From assembly GCA_035524275.1 (NCBI GenBank), contig DATKPC010000097.1, positions 27,646 through 91,645 of the forward strand: a stretch of 64,000 nucleotides of DNA, read 5' to 3'. Under the pieces are notes generated by a model. The model was not told where the DNA came from, made no database searches, and saw only the letters and a program-made list of their open reading frames with translations. This DNA is from DATKPC01 sp035524275 (GTDB lineage Bacteria; Pseudomonadota; Gammaproteobacteria; Burkholderiales; Burkholderiaceae_F). A program made the position numbers and the translations under genes. Positions 9,587 through 18,015 of the stretch are shown here, piece by piece. Numbering within the stretch: position 1 is the stretch's first letter; each line of letters opens with the position of its first letter.

Positions 9587-10377
9587 TCCTTCATCAGGTG
9601 GTCCGTGATCTGCGCGGCCGGATCGATCTTCGCGAGGGCCTTCGCCTCGCTCGCGATGTCGTCGATCATTTCCGCCAGGGGCGAAGGATTGATGTCGGCC
9701 GAGCCGTCCTTGTCGAAGTAGACCAGCACGCCCGCGTGCCGGTAGTCCGAGACCATCGCCGGCGGCACGTGCGGCACGATGTCCAGGTCGTTGACGAAGC
9801 GAAAATAGCGCGGTCCCAGCAGGCTGTTGGCGAAGCTCGCGAAGGCCGCGTCGCCGACTCGCGGCTGGCCGTACGTGTAGACGCCGGCCAGGCGCCCGAC
9901 GAGCGCCGCGTCCGTCTGCAACCTCAGCGCGGCGACGAGGGCGAGCGCGCCGCCGAGGCTGTGGCCGCACAGCCAGATCGGAAGCGCCGGCGATCCCGAC
10001 CAGGCGGCGAGTTGCGCGCGCAGCGCCGGCCAGATGCCGTCGACGCCGCGCCAGAATCCGTCGTGCACGCGGCCAGCGCCATCGCCGAGCGGACACGTGT
10101 CCAGCCTGGCGTCGAAGTCGGTGTACCAGTCGCGCAGCACGTTCGGCTCGGTGCCGCGAAATGCGACGACGATCGACTCGTCGGTGCGCGCCGCGTAGGC
10201 CTGGATGTTCTTCCACTGGAACATCCGGACGTCGGCGCCGCCGGGTGCCATGTCCTGCGCGATGCCGGCGCCGATCGACGTTGCGCTGCCGAGGTAGGCG
10301 ACGTCGGCACAATGGCCCAGCGCCAGCGCGTCCTGCGCGCAGAATCCCTTGGCCGAAGGATCGAAGAGCCTGCTCAT
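9535..10377 (-). CDS. Class 3 lipase family protein
   Basis: A 280-residue alpha/beta hydrolase of the fungal-lipase-like (class 3) family. The nucleophile elbow CGHSLGG gives S140, and VNDLDIVPHVPP matches the family segment that carries the acidic residue. VAFRGTEPN, the conserved strand preceding the lid, is also present. Start ATG 10377 gives MSRLFDPSAKGF; the frame is open a little further upstream but has no family similarity there. There is no clear signal peptide, which suggests an intracellular enzyme. It faces the giant CHAT/hydrolase gene, and the two stop codons cross by 52 bp, so the pair is tightly linked. Substrate class (acylglycerol or phospholipid) is unknown. Confidence 0.87.
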   Translation of the reverse strand: MSRLFDPSAKGFCAQDALALGHCADVAYLGSATSIGAGIAQDMAPGGADVRMFQWKNIQAYAARTDESIVVAFRGTEPNVLRDWYTDFDARLDTCPLGDGAGRVHDGFWRGVDGIWPALRAQLAAWSGSPALPIWLCGHSLGGALALVAALRLQTDAALVGRLAGVYTYGQPRVGDAAFASFANSLLGPRYFRFVNDLDIVPHVPPAMVSDYRHAGVLVYFDKDGSADINPSPLAEMIDDIASEAKALAKIDPAAQITDHLMKDYLPLLERAAVGATAAA

Positions 10378-10625
10378 GACGCGCCCCCTGTGTCGTGTCC
10401 GGCGCGGCGCACGAAGTCCGTCAGGCGGCCTGCGCGCGTGACCCGCTGACGATGCGGCGGGCTGCGTCCCGACGGCGCAACCCCGCATCTGCGGTAAATC
10501 TTAGTTTGCCGTCCGGCGCGGCGCGAGTCGGATATTCACCACCGCAAGGGCCGAAAATCCGCGCCGACCCCCCGCAGCGCGGGGCGATTCGAGCGCCGGT
10601 TGCGGCGGCGGCGCGCTTCCGGATT

Positions 10626-12158
10626 TCAGGGCACCGCGAGGCGCTGCGGCGAGACGTACTGGCGCCGGAACTCCTCGAACGGGACGCCGTCCCGCGCTTC
10701 CAGTTCGGCCTGCTCGCGGACCGAGGCGGCGGCCTCGGCGCGATAGTGGGCATCGCGTTGCGCCGGCCAGGGGAGCGCGAGAAGCTCCTCGCGCGCGCGG
10801 ACCGAACGCTCGCGGATGAACTGGACGTAGGAACCGTCGTGATCGCGCGTCATCGCCTGCAGGACGCGCGCCGAGGGCAGGCGGCTCGGGTCGCGCAGCC
10901 CGGCGCGTGCGGCGTCGATCGCGTGCGCGTAATCCGATCCGCCGTGGACGTCATCGAGCGCCGCGGCGATCGGCGCGAGTTCGGCGACCAGCGCCATGCC
11001 GCAGGAGAGCAGCGGCTCGTCACGGCCGCCGACCTGCAGTCGCAGCCCCGGTTCGCGGCCGCGCCCGGCAGCCAGCTCCTGGTTGCGGGCGAGCGTCGCG
11101 TTTTCGCTCGGCGTGTCGGGCGGGCTGTCGGCGAGCAGGCAATGCAGCAGGAAGGCGTCGATGAAGCGCATCGTCGGCGCGTCGATGCCGATGCCCTGGA
11201 ACGGATCGAGGTCCAGGCAGCGCACTTCGATGTATTCGACGCCGCGTTCGCGCAGCGCGTGCAGCGGGCGCTCTCCCGGGTGGATCACGCGCTTGGGACG
11301 GATCGTCGCGTAGAACTCGTTCTCGATCTGCAACAGCGTCGTGGCGAGCTGGTTGTATTCGCCGCCCGGATTCCGCAGCCCGATCGCCTCGTACTGCGGC
11401 AACGGCCGCGTCAGTGCGTCCTGCAGCGATGCCGCATAGGAATCGAGGCCGTTGTAGCTGACCGCGAGCGACGACTGCGCGTCGCTCTGGTACCCGAGGC
11501 GGCCCATCCGCAGCGACGTCGCGAACGGCAGCCCGAGCGTGCCGCCGCGCAGCGCCTGCAGCCCGTGCGGCCGCCCCTCGACGAACGTGCCGCAGACCGC
11601 CGGCGAAGCCCCGAAAAGCACCAGCAGCAGGAACGAATGGCGCCGGAAGTTGCGGATCAGCGCGAAATAGTCGTCGCTTTGCAGTCCGGGCAGCGACCAG
11701 TTGTAGTGGATGCCGGAGATCGTCTGCATCCGGCGCCCGTAGCGGTGGCTCAGGCCGTTGCGATAGACGCTCTTCGCGCGCCCGATGTTCGACGTGCCGT
11801 AGCGCGCGATCGGGATCGTCTCGTCGGCCGGCAGTCCGCACGGCATGCTGCCGACCCACAGCAGTTCGTCGCCGATGTTCCGATAGACGAACTGGTGGAT
11901 CTCGCGCAACTCGTCGAGGCAGTCGTCGACGCCGCGATGCACGCCGGTGATGAGTTCCAGCTGCGATTCGCTGAAGTCGGTCGTGATGTGCGGATGCATC
12001 AGCGCCGAACCGAGCGCATCGGGGTGCGGCGTCAACGCCAGCCCGCCCGCGGCGAGCGACCTTAAGCTCTCCTTCTCGATGCCGCGGCGAATGCCGGCGA
12101 GGCGCTCCGGCGCCAGGGATCGCACGCGCTGTTCGATGGTGGGATGGCGGGTCGTCAT
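10626..12158 (-). CDS. gshA: Glutamate--cysteine ligase (class I)
   Basis: A 510-residue enzyme for the first step of glutathione synthesis: ATP-dependent joining of glutamate to cysteine. The length and the N-terminal GIEKESLR segment match the E. coli-type GshA (518 residues), as do IDAPTMRFIDAFLLHCLL and EVRCLDLDPF in the catalytic half. ATG 12158 (MTTRHPTIEQRV) is preferred to an upstream in-frame ATG because it gives the usual N-terminus. The gene stands alone, with 248 bp of untranslated sequence downstream before the lipase start. That stretch holds a GC hairpin at 10570-10584 without a U tract. Confidence 0.93.
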   Translation of the reverse strand: MTTRHPTIEQRVRSLAPERLAGIRRGIEKESLRSLAAGGLALTPHPDALGSALMHPHITTDFSESQLELITGVHRGVDDCLDELREIHQFVYRNIGDELLWVGSMPCGLPADETIPIARYGTSNIGRAKSVYRNGLSHRYGRRMQTISGIHYNWSLPGLQSDDYFALIRNFRRHSFLLLVLFGASPAVCGTFVEGRPHGLQALRGGTLGLPFATSLRMGRLGYQSDAQSSLAVSYNGLDSYAASLQDALTRPLPQYEAIGLRNPGGEYNQLATTLLQIENEFYATIRPKRVIHPGERPLHALRERGVEYIEVRCLDLDPFQGIGIDAPTMRFIDAFLLHCLLADSPPDTPSENATLARNQELAAGRGREPGLRLQVGGRDEPLLSCGMALVAELAPIAAALDDVHGGSDYAHAIDAARAGLRDPSRLPSARVLQAMTRDHDGSYVQFIRERSVRAREELLALPWPAQRDAHYRAEAAASVREQAELEARDGVPFEEFRRQYVSPQRLAVP

Positions 12159-12314
12159 GGCCTTCCTAGCGGTATCGGTATTTTTCGCCGGACCGGACGA
12201 CAAAGGCATCGCGACCGGCTTGGCACCGGGCGCATCATACGGGGGCGTCGATGACGCGTTGGCGGACGCGTCACCCTCGGGGTCGACGGCTTCGCGCCGC
12301 GTTCGGCGCGATCG

Positions 12315-14630
12315 TCAGGCCGGCGGCGCGAGCCGGATCGGCAGTTGCCTGATCCGAGTGCCGGTCAGCGCGGCGATCGCATTGCAGACCGCGGGCGCGA
12401 TCGGCGGCGTGCCGGGTTCGCCGATGCCGCCCAGGTGCTCGATCCCGGATTGCACGATGTGGACCTCGATCTGCGGCGAATCCGCAAGACGGACCATGTC
12501 GTAGGTCGGGAAATTGGCCTGCTGGACCTGGCCGTTTTCCAGCGTGATCTCGCCGTGCAGCGCCGCCGTCAGCCCGAAGATGATCGCGCCTTCCATCTGT
12601 GCCGCGACGATCGCCGGATTCACCGCGTAGCCGCAATCGACGACGCAAACGACGCGGCGAACGACGACGCGGGCTCCGCGCAGCTCGACCTCGGCGACCT
12701 GCGCGACGATCGAACGGAAGCTGCCGGCCAGCGCGACGCCGCGGCCGACACCGGGCGCCGGCGGCAGGTTCCACCCGGCCTTCGCGGCGACGATGTCCAG
12801 GACATTGCGATAGCGCGGGGCGCTGCCGAGATGGGCGCGCCGGAACGCCACCGGGTCCTGGCCGGCCGCGGATGCGCACTCGTCGATGAAGCATTCGGTG
12901 AAGAACGCGTTGTAGCTGTGGCCCACGCTGCGCCAGTAGCCGACCGGCACGGGTTCGTGCGTCAGGACATGCTCGACGCGTCGGTTCGGCAACGCGTACG
13001 GAAGGTCGAAGGCGCCCTCGACGGTGGTCTTGTCCTTCAGGAGGTCGGACGCGGCGTCCGGCAGCAGGCGCGCCGTCAGGCTTCCGGTGCAGGACTGGCC
13101 GACGACGCGATGGAGCCAGCCGCTCACCAGGCCCTTCGCGTCCAGCGTCGCGCGAAAGCGCGCGGCCGCCATCGGGCGATAGACGTCGTGCGCCAGGTCC
13201 TCCTCGCGCGACCAGATCAGCTGAATCGGCGTATCCGGCAGGCGGCGCGCGATCGCGACGGCCTGGACGACGACGTCCTGCTCGAAGCGGCGCCCGAATC
13301 CGCCGCCGAGCAGCGGCGTATGGACGCGCACCCGGTCGGCGCGGACGTCCGCCGTTCGCGCGGCGAACCACCGCACGAGGGTCGGCGCCTGGTTGCCGAC
13401 CCATACGTCGCAGCTGCCGTCGCGGCGGACGACGGCCGTGCAGTTCGGGGGCTCGAGCGTGGCGTGCGCGAGGTAGGGAACGACATAGTCGGCGCCCAGC
13501 GCGCGGCCGCCGGACAGCGCACGATCGACGTCGCCGGCCTCGTCGTAGGTTCGCGCCGCGGCCGATTCCAGCGCGGCGACGTAGCGAGCGCGTTGCGCGG
13601 TCGTGTCGTGCCCGGCGTGCGGACCGGCGTTCCAGCGGATCTCGACGTCGGCGAGCGCGGCGCGCGCCTGCCAAGACCGCTCGGCCACGGCGACTACGCC
13701 CGCGGCCGACGTGCTCGTCGCCGGAAGGTCGAAGATCGCGACGACGCCCGGATACGCCATCGCGCGGGCGGCATCGACGTGCGCGACCGATCCGCCGAAC
13801 GTCGGGCACTGGCGTATCGCGGCGTAGCGCAGGCCCGGAACGCGGATGTCGATTCCGAACTGCGCGCGGCCGTCGACTTTCGGCGGAATGTCGAGCCGCG
13901 GTTGAGGGCGCCCGATGTAGCGGTAGGCCGACGGATCCTTCGGTGCCACGCCGCGCGGTATCGGTTGGCGCGCCGCGTCCGATGCCAGTTCGCCGAATGT
14001 CGCGCGTCGGCCGCTCGCCGGATGTTCGACGATGCCGCGCTCGACGCGCAGCGACGCCGCGGGCTGGCCAAGGCGTTCCGCGGCCGCGGCGAGCAGCATC
14101 GCGCGCGCCGCGGCGCCGGCCTGCCGCATCGGATCCCAGGCGTCGCGCAGGCTCGTCGATCCGCCGGTGCCCTGGACGCCGAGCGCCTCGCCCAGCTTGA
14201 ACTGCGACAGCGATGCGAAGCGCGCCAGCGCGCCATCGTCGTCGGGCCTGAACGGGATGCCGTCGCCGATCATCGTCGCGTTCACGTAGACCGGGTCGAT
14301 CGCGGCCTGCTCGAACGTCACGAGGGCCGGGTCGGCATCCATTTCGTCGGCGACGAGCAGCGCGAGCGTCGAGGCGATGCCTTGCCCCATCTCCTGCCGT
14401 GGCACCTGGACCGCGATGCGGCCGTCCGGTCCGACGCGGACCCAGGCGGTCAGGAATGGCCTGGGATCGTCCGCCGCAGCGTCCGCCGCCGGCGGCGCCA
14501 GGCGGTCGCGCTGCCGATAGAAACGCTGCACGCCGATCGCCAGCCCGCCGGCCACGGCGCCGGCGGTGAGGAGCAGGGCGCGCCGCGCCGGATTGCGCGG
14601 CGTCGTGCCAGCGGTCTCGTCGCTCGCCAT
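12315..14630 (-). CDS. Molybdopterin-binding hydroxylase large subunit (IorB-like)
   Basis: A 771-residue molybdenum-cofactor subunit of the xanthine dehydrogenase family, closest in layout to isoquinoline 1-oxidoreductase beta and membrane-linked aldehyde dehydrogenases. The N-terminus has twin arginines followed by a hydrophobic stretch (NPARRALLLTAGAVAGG), a probable Tat signal, so the enzyme should act in the periplasm. Moco-binding segments are seen in QEMGQGIAS, LGGGFGRRFEQD and the C-terminal GIGEPGTPPIAPA. It is encoded 14 bp after the 2Fe-2S subunit gene on the same strand. No FAD subunit and no cytochrome gene are adjacent, so the electron acceptor is not evident. The substrate (N-heterocycle or aldehyde) cannot be told. 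Confidence 0.88.
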   Translation of the reverse strand: MASDETAGTTPRNPARRALLLTAGAVAGGLAIGVQRFYRQRDRLAPPAADAAADDPRPFLTAWVRVGPDGRIAVQVPRQEMGQGIASTLALLVADEMDADPALVTFEQAAIDPVYVNATMIGDGIPFRPDDDGALARFASLSQFKLGEALGVQGTGGSTSLRDAWDPMRQAGAAARAMLLAAAAERLGQPAASLRVERGIVEHPASGRRATFGELASDAARQPIPRGVAPKDPSAYRYIGRPQPRLDIPPKVDGRAQFGIDIRVPGLRYAAIRQCPTFGGSVAHVDAARAMAYPGVVAIFDLPATSTSAAGVVAVAERSWQARAALADVEIRWNAGPHAGHDTTAQRARYVAALESAAARTYDEAGDVDRALSGGRALGADYVVPYLAHATLEPPNCTAVVRRDGSCDVWVGNQAPTLVRWFAARTADVRADRVRVHTPLLGGGFGRRFEQDVVVQAVAIARRLPDTPIQLIWSREEDLAHDVYRPMAAARFRATLDAKGLVSGWLHRVVGQSCTGSLTARLLPDAASDLLKDKTTVEGAFDLPYALPNRRVEHVLTHEPVPVGYWRSVGHSYNAFFTECFIDECASAAGQDPVAFRRAHLGSAPRYRNVLDIVAAKAGWNLPPAPGVGRGVALAGSFRSIVAQVAEVELRGARVVVRRVVCVVDCGYAVNPAIVAAQMEGAIIFGLTAALHGEITLENGQVQQANFPTYDMVRLADSPQIEVHIVQSGIEHLGGIGEPGTPPIAPAVCNAIAALTGTRIRQLPIRLAPPA

Positions 14631-14644
14631 CGCGTGCACGGGGC

Positions 14645-15106
14645 CTAGGCGGACTTCATCCGCGCCGCCGCGGCATGGATCGCGCGTCGCACCCGCGGAT
14701 ACGTGCCGCAGCGGCAGATGTTCGTGATCGCGGCGTCGATGTCCTCGTCGCTCGGATCGCGCTTCGTGGCGAGGAGCGCGGCGGCGGCCATCAGCATCCC
14801 CGACTGGCAGTAGCCGCACTGCGGGACCTGCTCGTCGATCCAGGCCTGCTGCAACGGATGCAGCCCGCCGTCCTGCGCCAGGCCCTCGATCGTCGCGACC
14901 GCGCGGCCGCCGCACGCGCCGACCGGCACGCTGCACGAGCGGACCGGCTGCCCGTCGAGGAGCACGGTGCAGGCGCCGCATACGGCGATGCCGCAGCCGT
15001 ATTTCGTGCCGACGAGGTCGAAGTCCTCGCGGATCACCCACAGCAGCGGCGTCGGCGGCGGCGCCGCCGTCTCGACCGGGCGACCGTTGAGGGTGAACCT
15101 GATCAT
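14645..15106 (-). CDS. (2Fe-2S)-binding subunit of molybdenum hydroxylase (IorA-like)
   Basis: A 153-residue iron-sulfur subunit that carries electrons away from the molybdenum site of its partner. The plant-type ferredoxin cluster is seen as KYGCGIAVCGACTVLLDG, with a further Cys in PVRSCSVP. The second, helical 2Fe-2S cluster is seen as QCGYCQSGM and NICRCGTY. The length matches IorA-type subunits. It starts 22 bp downstream of the S1/P1 nuclease stop on the same strand and leads the two-gene unit with the large subunit. It has no Tat signal of its own and is presumably exported as a complex with the large subunit. Confidence 0.92.
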   Translation of the reverse strand: MIRFTLNGRPVETAAPPPTPLLWVIREDFDLVGTKYGCGIAVCGACTVLLDGQPVRSCSVPVGACGGRAVATIEGLAQDGGLHPLQQAWIDEQVPQCGYCQSGMLMAAAALLATKRDPSDEDIDAAITNICRCGTYPRVRRAIHAAAARMKSA

Positions 15107-15128
15107 CGACCGACTCGCCCGCGCGCGC

Positions 15129-16172
15129 TCAGCGGTCGTCGTATTGACGGTGGTTGCGGAGGTCGGACGCGATGAAGGCGCTGCTCGGAATCGCCTGGTG
15201 CGTCGGCGCCGGCGCCTGCGTACGCGACGGGATGTTCGGCACGCTGCCGTTCGGGTCGAAGACCTGGTTGAGGGCGAACGCGAGGCGGACCCCGGCCCGC
15301 TGCAGCTGGACGCCGACGACGTCCTCTGCCGCGGTGACGTAGCTCGCCGGCAGCACGTAGACACCCTTGGCGTTCGGCGTCGGCAGCATGCCGTACGCCG
15401 TCGACACCGCGGCGGCGTTGGCTTCGGCGGCCCAGTCCGCCGGCGTGCCGGCGTACCACGCGGTGAAGTTTGCCTTCGTGATCGCGGCTTCGAGCTTGCC
15501 CGCGACCGTCGCATAGTTCGTGCCGTACGAGGCGACGAACTGCGTGTCCCAGAAGGCGTGCAGGTTGCCGGAGCCCAGCTTGGCCGCGCTGACGTTCTTC
15601 AGGTTGCCGCCGGCGTCGTTCTCGTCGGCGGAATGCAGCGGCTGGTGTTCGTCGCCGATGAAATGGAGGACGAATTTCAGCGCAAGCACCTGTTCCGCGA
15701 CCGCGGCGGTCGAACCCGGGCCCAGCTCCGCGAGGTCCTCGGTGATCTTGTCGACGTGGCAATCGTTGGCGGGGCCGGCCGATGCCGGCGTGCCCGCGGG
15801 CAGCGGCGGGAAATCGGAGCATGCGGCCTTCAGCGTGCCGCCCGGAATCTCGATGTCCGCGAAATGCCAGTTGTGCGTGGCGTTGTAGGCCGCCGTGGAG
15901 CTTGCGCGATAGGCGTCGGCCCATGTCGCCTCCGCTGCGATCGTGTGCGCGGTCAACGTGCTCGTGTCCTGCGCGACCAGCGCGTTGATCGCGGCCAGCG
16001 TCTTCGGCGTCATGTAGTGCTGCGCGATCGTCGCGACGATCTCGTGGCCTTCGTTGCCCCACGCATGCGCCGGGGCGCTCGCGACGGCGGCCGTGGTTCC
16101 GGCAGCGATGGCGAGCGCCGGTGCGGCGAACGACTTCATCGCGATGGATTTCGACAGCGGGCGGTTCTTCAC
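15129..16172 (-). CDS. Secreted S1/P1-type nuclease
   Basis: A 347-residue zinc-dependent single-strand nuclease/phosphatase. GTG 16172 is chosen because a GGAGGAGAAA ribosome site precedes it; the later ATG at 16139 has none. The N-terminus is a signal peptide with predicted cleavage after AHA37, which leaves Trp38 as the mature first residue. That fits the family, in which the N-terminal Trp and the following WGNEGH His bind zinc. Other zinc ligands appear in HNWHFADI, LHFIGDEHQPLH and GNLHAFWDTQF. It should act in the periplasm or outside the cell on RNA, ssDNA or 3'-nucleotides, probably scavenging phosphate and nucleosides. The last ~30 residues are Pro/Ala-rich and variable. Confidence 0.93.
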   Translation of the reverse strand: MKNRPLSKSIAMKSFAAPALAIAAGTTAAVASAPAHAWGNEGHEIVATIAQHYMTPKTLAAINALVAQDTSTLTAHTIAAEATWADAYRASSTAAYNATHNWHFADIEIPGGTLKAACSDFPPLPAGTPASAGPANDCHVDKITEDLAELGPGSTAAVAEQVLALKFVLHFIGDEHQPLHSADENDAGGNLKNVSAAKLGSGNLHAFWDTQFVASYGTNYATVAGKLEAAITKANFTAWYAGTPADWAAEANAAAVSTAYGMLPTPNAKGVYVLPASYVTAAEDVVGVQLQRAGVRLAFALNQVFDPNGSVPNIPSRTQAPAPTHQAIPSSAFIASDLRNHRQYDDR

Positions 16173-16385
16173 GTCGTTTCTCCTCCGATCCTCGACCGCC
16201 TGGGCCCCTCGGCACCGGAAGCGGGTTCCTAATCTATCGCATTCGAGGCACACGCCGCGAGCCGACGAGGGGAATCGCGCGGGCGTCATACCGGCGCATT
16301 AGCGCAGTCGCGTAGGCCTCGCACCGGACCGACCTTGGCGCGACAGCCCGGCCGCCGAGGCGCGCACATCCGGTAGGCTAGCCTG

Positions 16386-16475
16386 GTGGCCTTCGTGGCT
16401 TTCGTGGTTCACGTGGTTCACGTGGTTCACGTGGTTCACGTGGCTCAGGTGGCTCAGGTGGCTCAGGTGGCTCAC
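16386..16475 (+). repeat. 9-bp tandem repeat array upstream of pldA
   Basis: Ten 9-bp units in a row. Two are degenerate (GTGGCCTTC, GTGGCTTTC), four are GTGGTTCAC, three are GTGGCTCAG and one is GTGGCTCAC. The array lies in the 348-bp gap between the nuclease start (16172) and the pldA start (16521), ending 45 bp before pldA. It is in frame with pldA and has no stop between, so it could be read as a Val-rich (VVH/VAQ) extension. The signal peptide at 16521 makes that unlikely. Unit number could change promoter or leader spacing. Confidence 0.9.
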
Positions 16476-16520
16476 GTTCCCCTGATGGCCCCATGTCGGG
16501 ACAGTTCCTGGATTCGGCCC

Positions 16521-17618
16521 ATGGATCGAAAGTCATTGGATGTTCTGGCGCGAACGCGGGCGAGCGCGGTGGTTTGGGTGGTGACGGTGGGATCCGTCGT
16601 TCCGGCGTGCGCGGGCGAGATGCCGGCGAGGGATTCCTGCACCGCGGCGACGATCGGGATGTGCATCGAGGCTTGCCTCGAGCAGTTTCCCGGCGCTGCC
16701 GCGCGCGAGCAGCGGCACGCATGCTTCGATGCGGCCGAGCGCGAGGCATCGCTGCCGGCGGCGCCGGCCGCCGCCGCGCGCGGGATCGACGACCTGCCGC
16801 TGGCGCAGATGTGGAAGAAGCCGGACCGCAGCGGGTTCGAGGCCTACCGGCCGAGCTACGTCATCGAGACCTACATGGACTCGCCGAACGACGCGCCGAC
16901 GAGCCCGAACCCGGCCAACGTCGTGCCGGCGACGCGGCTCAAGCGCGACGAGACGGATTTCCAGTTCAGCATGAAGGCCGTGCTCGTGCCGGACAGTGCG
17001 CTGCCATGGAACGACACGACGGTCTGGTTCGGCTACACGCAGCGGTCGTTCTGGCAGATGTTCGACGCCGCGACGTCGCGTCCGTTCCGCGAGAGCAACT
17101 ACGAACCGGAGATCTTCGTCTCGCACCGCTTCTGGAACGACGCGACGGTCCCCGATTGGCGCCTGCCGCTGTTCGTGAATGCCGGCCTCGTGCACCAGTC
17201 CAATGGCCAGTCGGACCCGCGGTCGCGGAGCTGGAACCGCGCCTACGCGCAGGCGGGTTTCGGCGGGTGGTTCTCCGACGGGGCGAGCTATGCGGTGCTG
17301 GTTCGGCCCTGGGTCCGCTTCCACGAGACCGCCGCGAACGACAACAATCCGGACATCACGCACTTCGTGGGCTACGGCGACATCGAGTGGCAGTACTGGA
17401 GTCCGGACCGCAGCCGGTTCCTGTCCGTGCTGGCGCGGATTCGCGCGCTGCAACTCGACTATGCGCTGCCGCGCCCGTCGTGGCTCGGCGGCAACGGCAG
17501 CGACGGCGCGCTGAAGCTGCACCTGCACGCCTTCACCGGCTACGGCGAAAGCCTGATCGACTACAACCAGCGCCATACGACGTTGGGCATCGGCCTGTCG
17601 GTGCCCTACGGGCCTTGA
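16521..17618 (+). CDS. pldA: Outer membrane phospholipase A
   Basis: A 365-residue OMPLA-type beta-barrel enzyme that hydrolyses acyl chains of phospholipids and lysophospholipids in the outer leaflet of the outer membrane. The active-site strand GLVHQSNGQSD contains catalytic H225 and S227. It is followed by SRSWNRAY, whose Asn completes the family triad. Alternating hydrophobic strands continue to the C-terminal IGLSVPYGP. ATG 16521 (MDRKSLDVLARTR) leads a signal sequence ending near ACA-GEM. The open frame extends to 16386 through the 9-bp repeats but is not needed. Residues 30-95 form a Cys/Ala-rich pre-barrel segment, common in betaproteobacterial PldA. Calcium-dependent dimerisation is known for the family and not visible here. 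Confidence 0.92.
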   Translation: MDRKSLDVLARTRASAVVWVVTVGSVVPACAGEMPARDSCTAATIGMCIEACLEQFPGAAAREQRHACFDAAEREASLPAAPAAAARGIDDLPLAQMWKKPDRSGFEAYRPSYVIETYMDSPNDAPTSPNPANVVPATRLKRDETDFQFSMKAVLVPDSALPWNDTTVWFGYTQRSFWQMFDAATSRPFRESNYEPEIFVSHRFWNDATVPDWRLPLFVNAGLVHQSNGQSDPRSRSWNRAYAQAGFGGWFSDGASYAVLVRPWVRFHETAANDNNPDITHFVGYGDIEWQYWSPDRSRFLSVLARIRALQLDYALPRPSWLGGNGSDGALKLHLHAFTGYGESLIDYNQRHTTLGIGLSVPYGP

Positions 17619-17654
17619 ACGACGGCCGGTCTTCGGCCAGGAGATGTCCACGTC

Positions 17655-17880
17655 ATGGAACGTTTCACGATCTCGCTCGATGACCTAGCGGCAGCACGCG
17701 CACCACGCGCTGACGGTGGCTGCGATGCACGCGCATTTGGACCACGAGCACGGCCTCGAGACGGTGATCCTGCGGGGCGAACTCGCCGCGGTCCGCCAGT
17801 TCGCCGGCGCGTTGAGCACCCTCGTCGTGGCGCGTGGCAGCGGCAATCTGAAGCTTGTCGTCCGGAAGCCTGAAGTCTGA
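17655..17880 (+). pseudogene. nikR: nikR remnant with internal deletion
   Basis: The start is intact: an AGGAG site precedes ATG 17655, and MERFTISLDD matches the ribbon-helix-helix start of NikR nickel regulators. After about ten codons the frame breaks. From 17692 in the next phase the sequence reads QHAHHALTVAAMHAH and continues to VVRKPEV and a stop at 17880, which is recognisably the NikR C-terminal nickel-binding/tetramerisation domain. About 60-70 codons covering the rest of the DNA-binding domain and linker are missing. A TAG at 17686 closes the C-terminal frame just upstream. The nickel-ligand pair in MHAH remains, but the position of the ligand Cys reads HGLET, so it is lost. The remnant cannot make a working regulator, and no nickel transporter is nearby. 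Confidence 0.82.
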
Positions 17881-18015
17881 AGGCCGACACCGCCATGCCG
17901 GGCGGCGCATAATTCTGCGCGAGGGCAATCCAAGAAACATCGCGGCACGGCGCGGATGAGTTGACGATGTTCAGCTCGCACGCGTCGATGTCGGTTGACG
18001 AATCGGGGGGGGGCA

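Noticed and set aside
10570..10584. GC hairpin CCCCGC-AGC-GCGGGG as a terminator for gshA
   Set aside because: No T run follows on either strand, so it is not a credible intrinsic terminator.
12345..14648. A 767-codon plus-strand frame opposite the molybdenum hydroxylase
   Set aside because: No recognisable motif is present, and Arg/Ala/Val-rich composition mirrors the real gene on the other strand, which has clear Moco motifs.
16386..16520. N-terminal extension of PldA through the 9-bp repeats
   Set aside because: It would bury the signal peptide that starts at 16521 and has no ribosome site. It is kept only as a possibility in the repeat finding.
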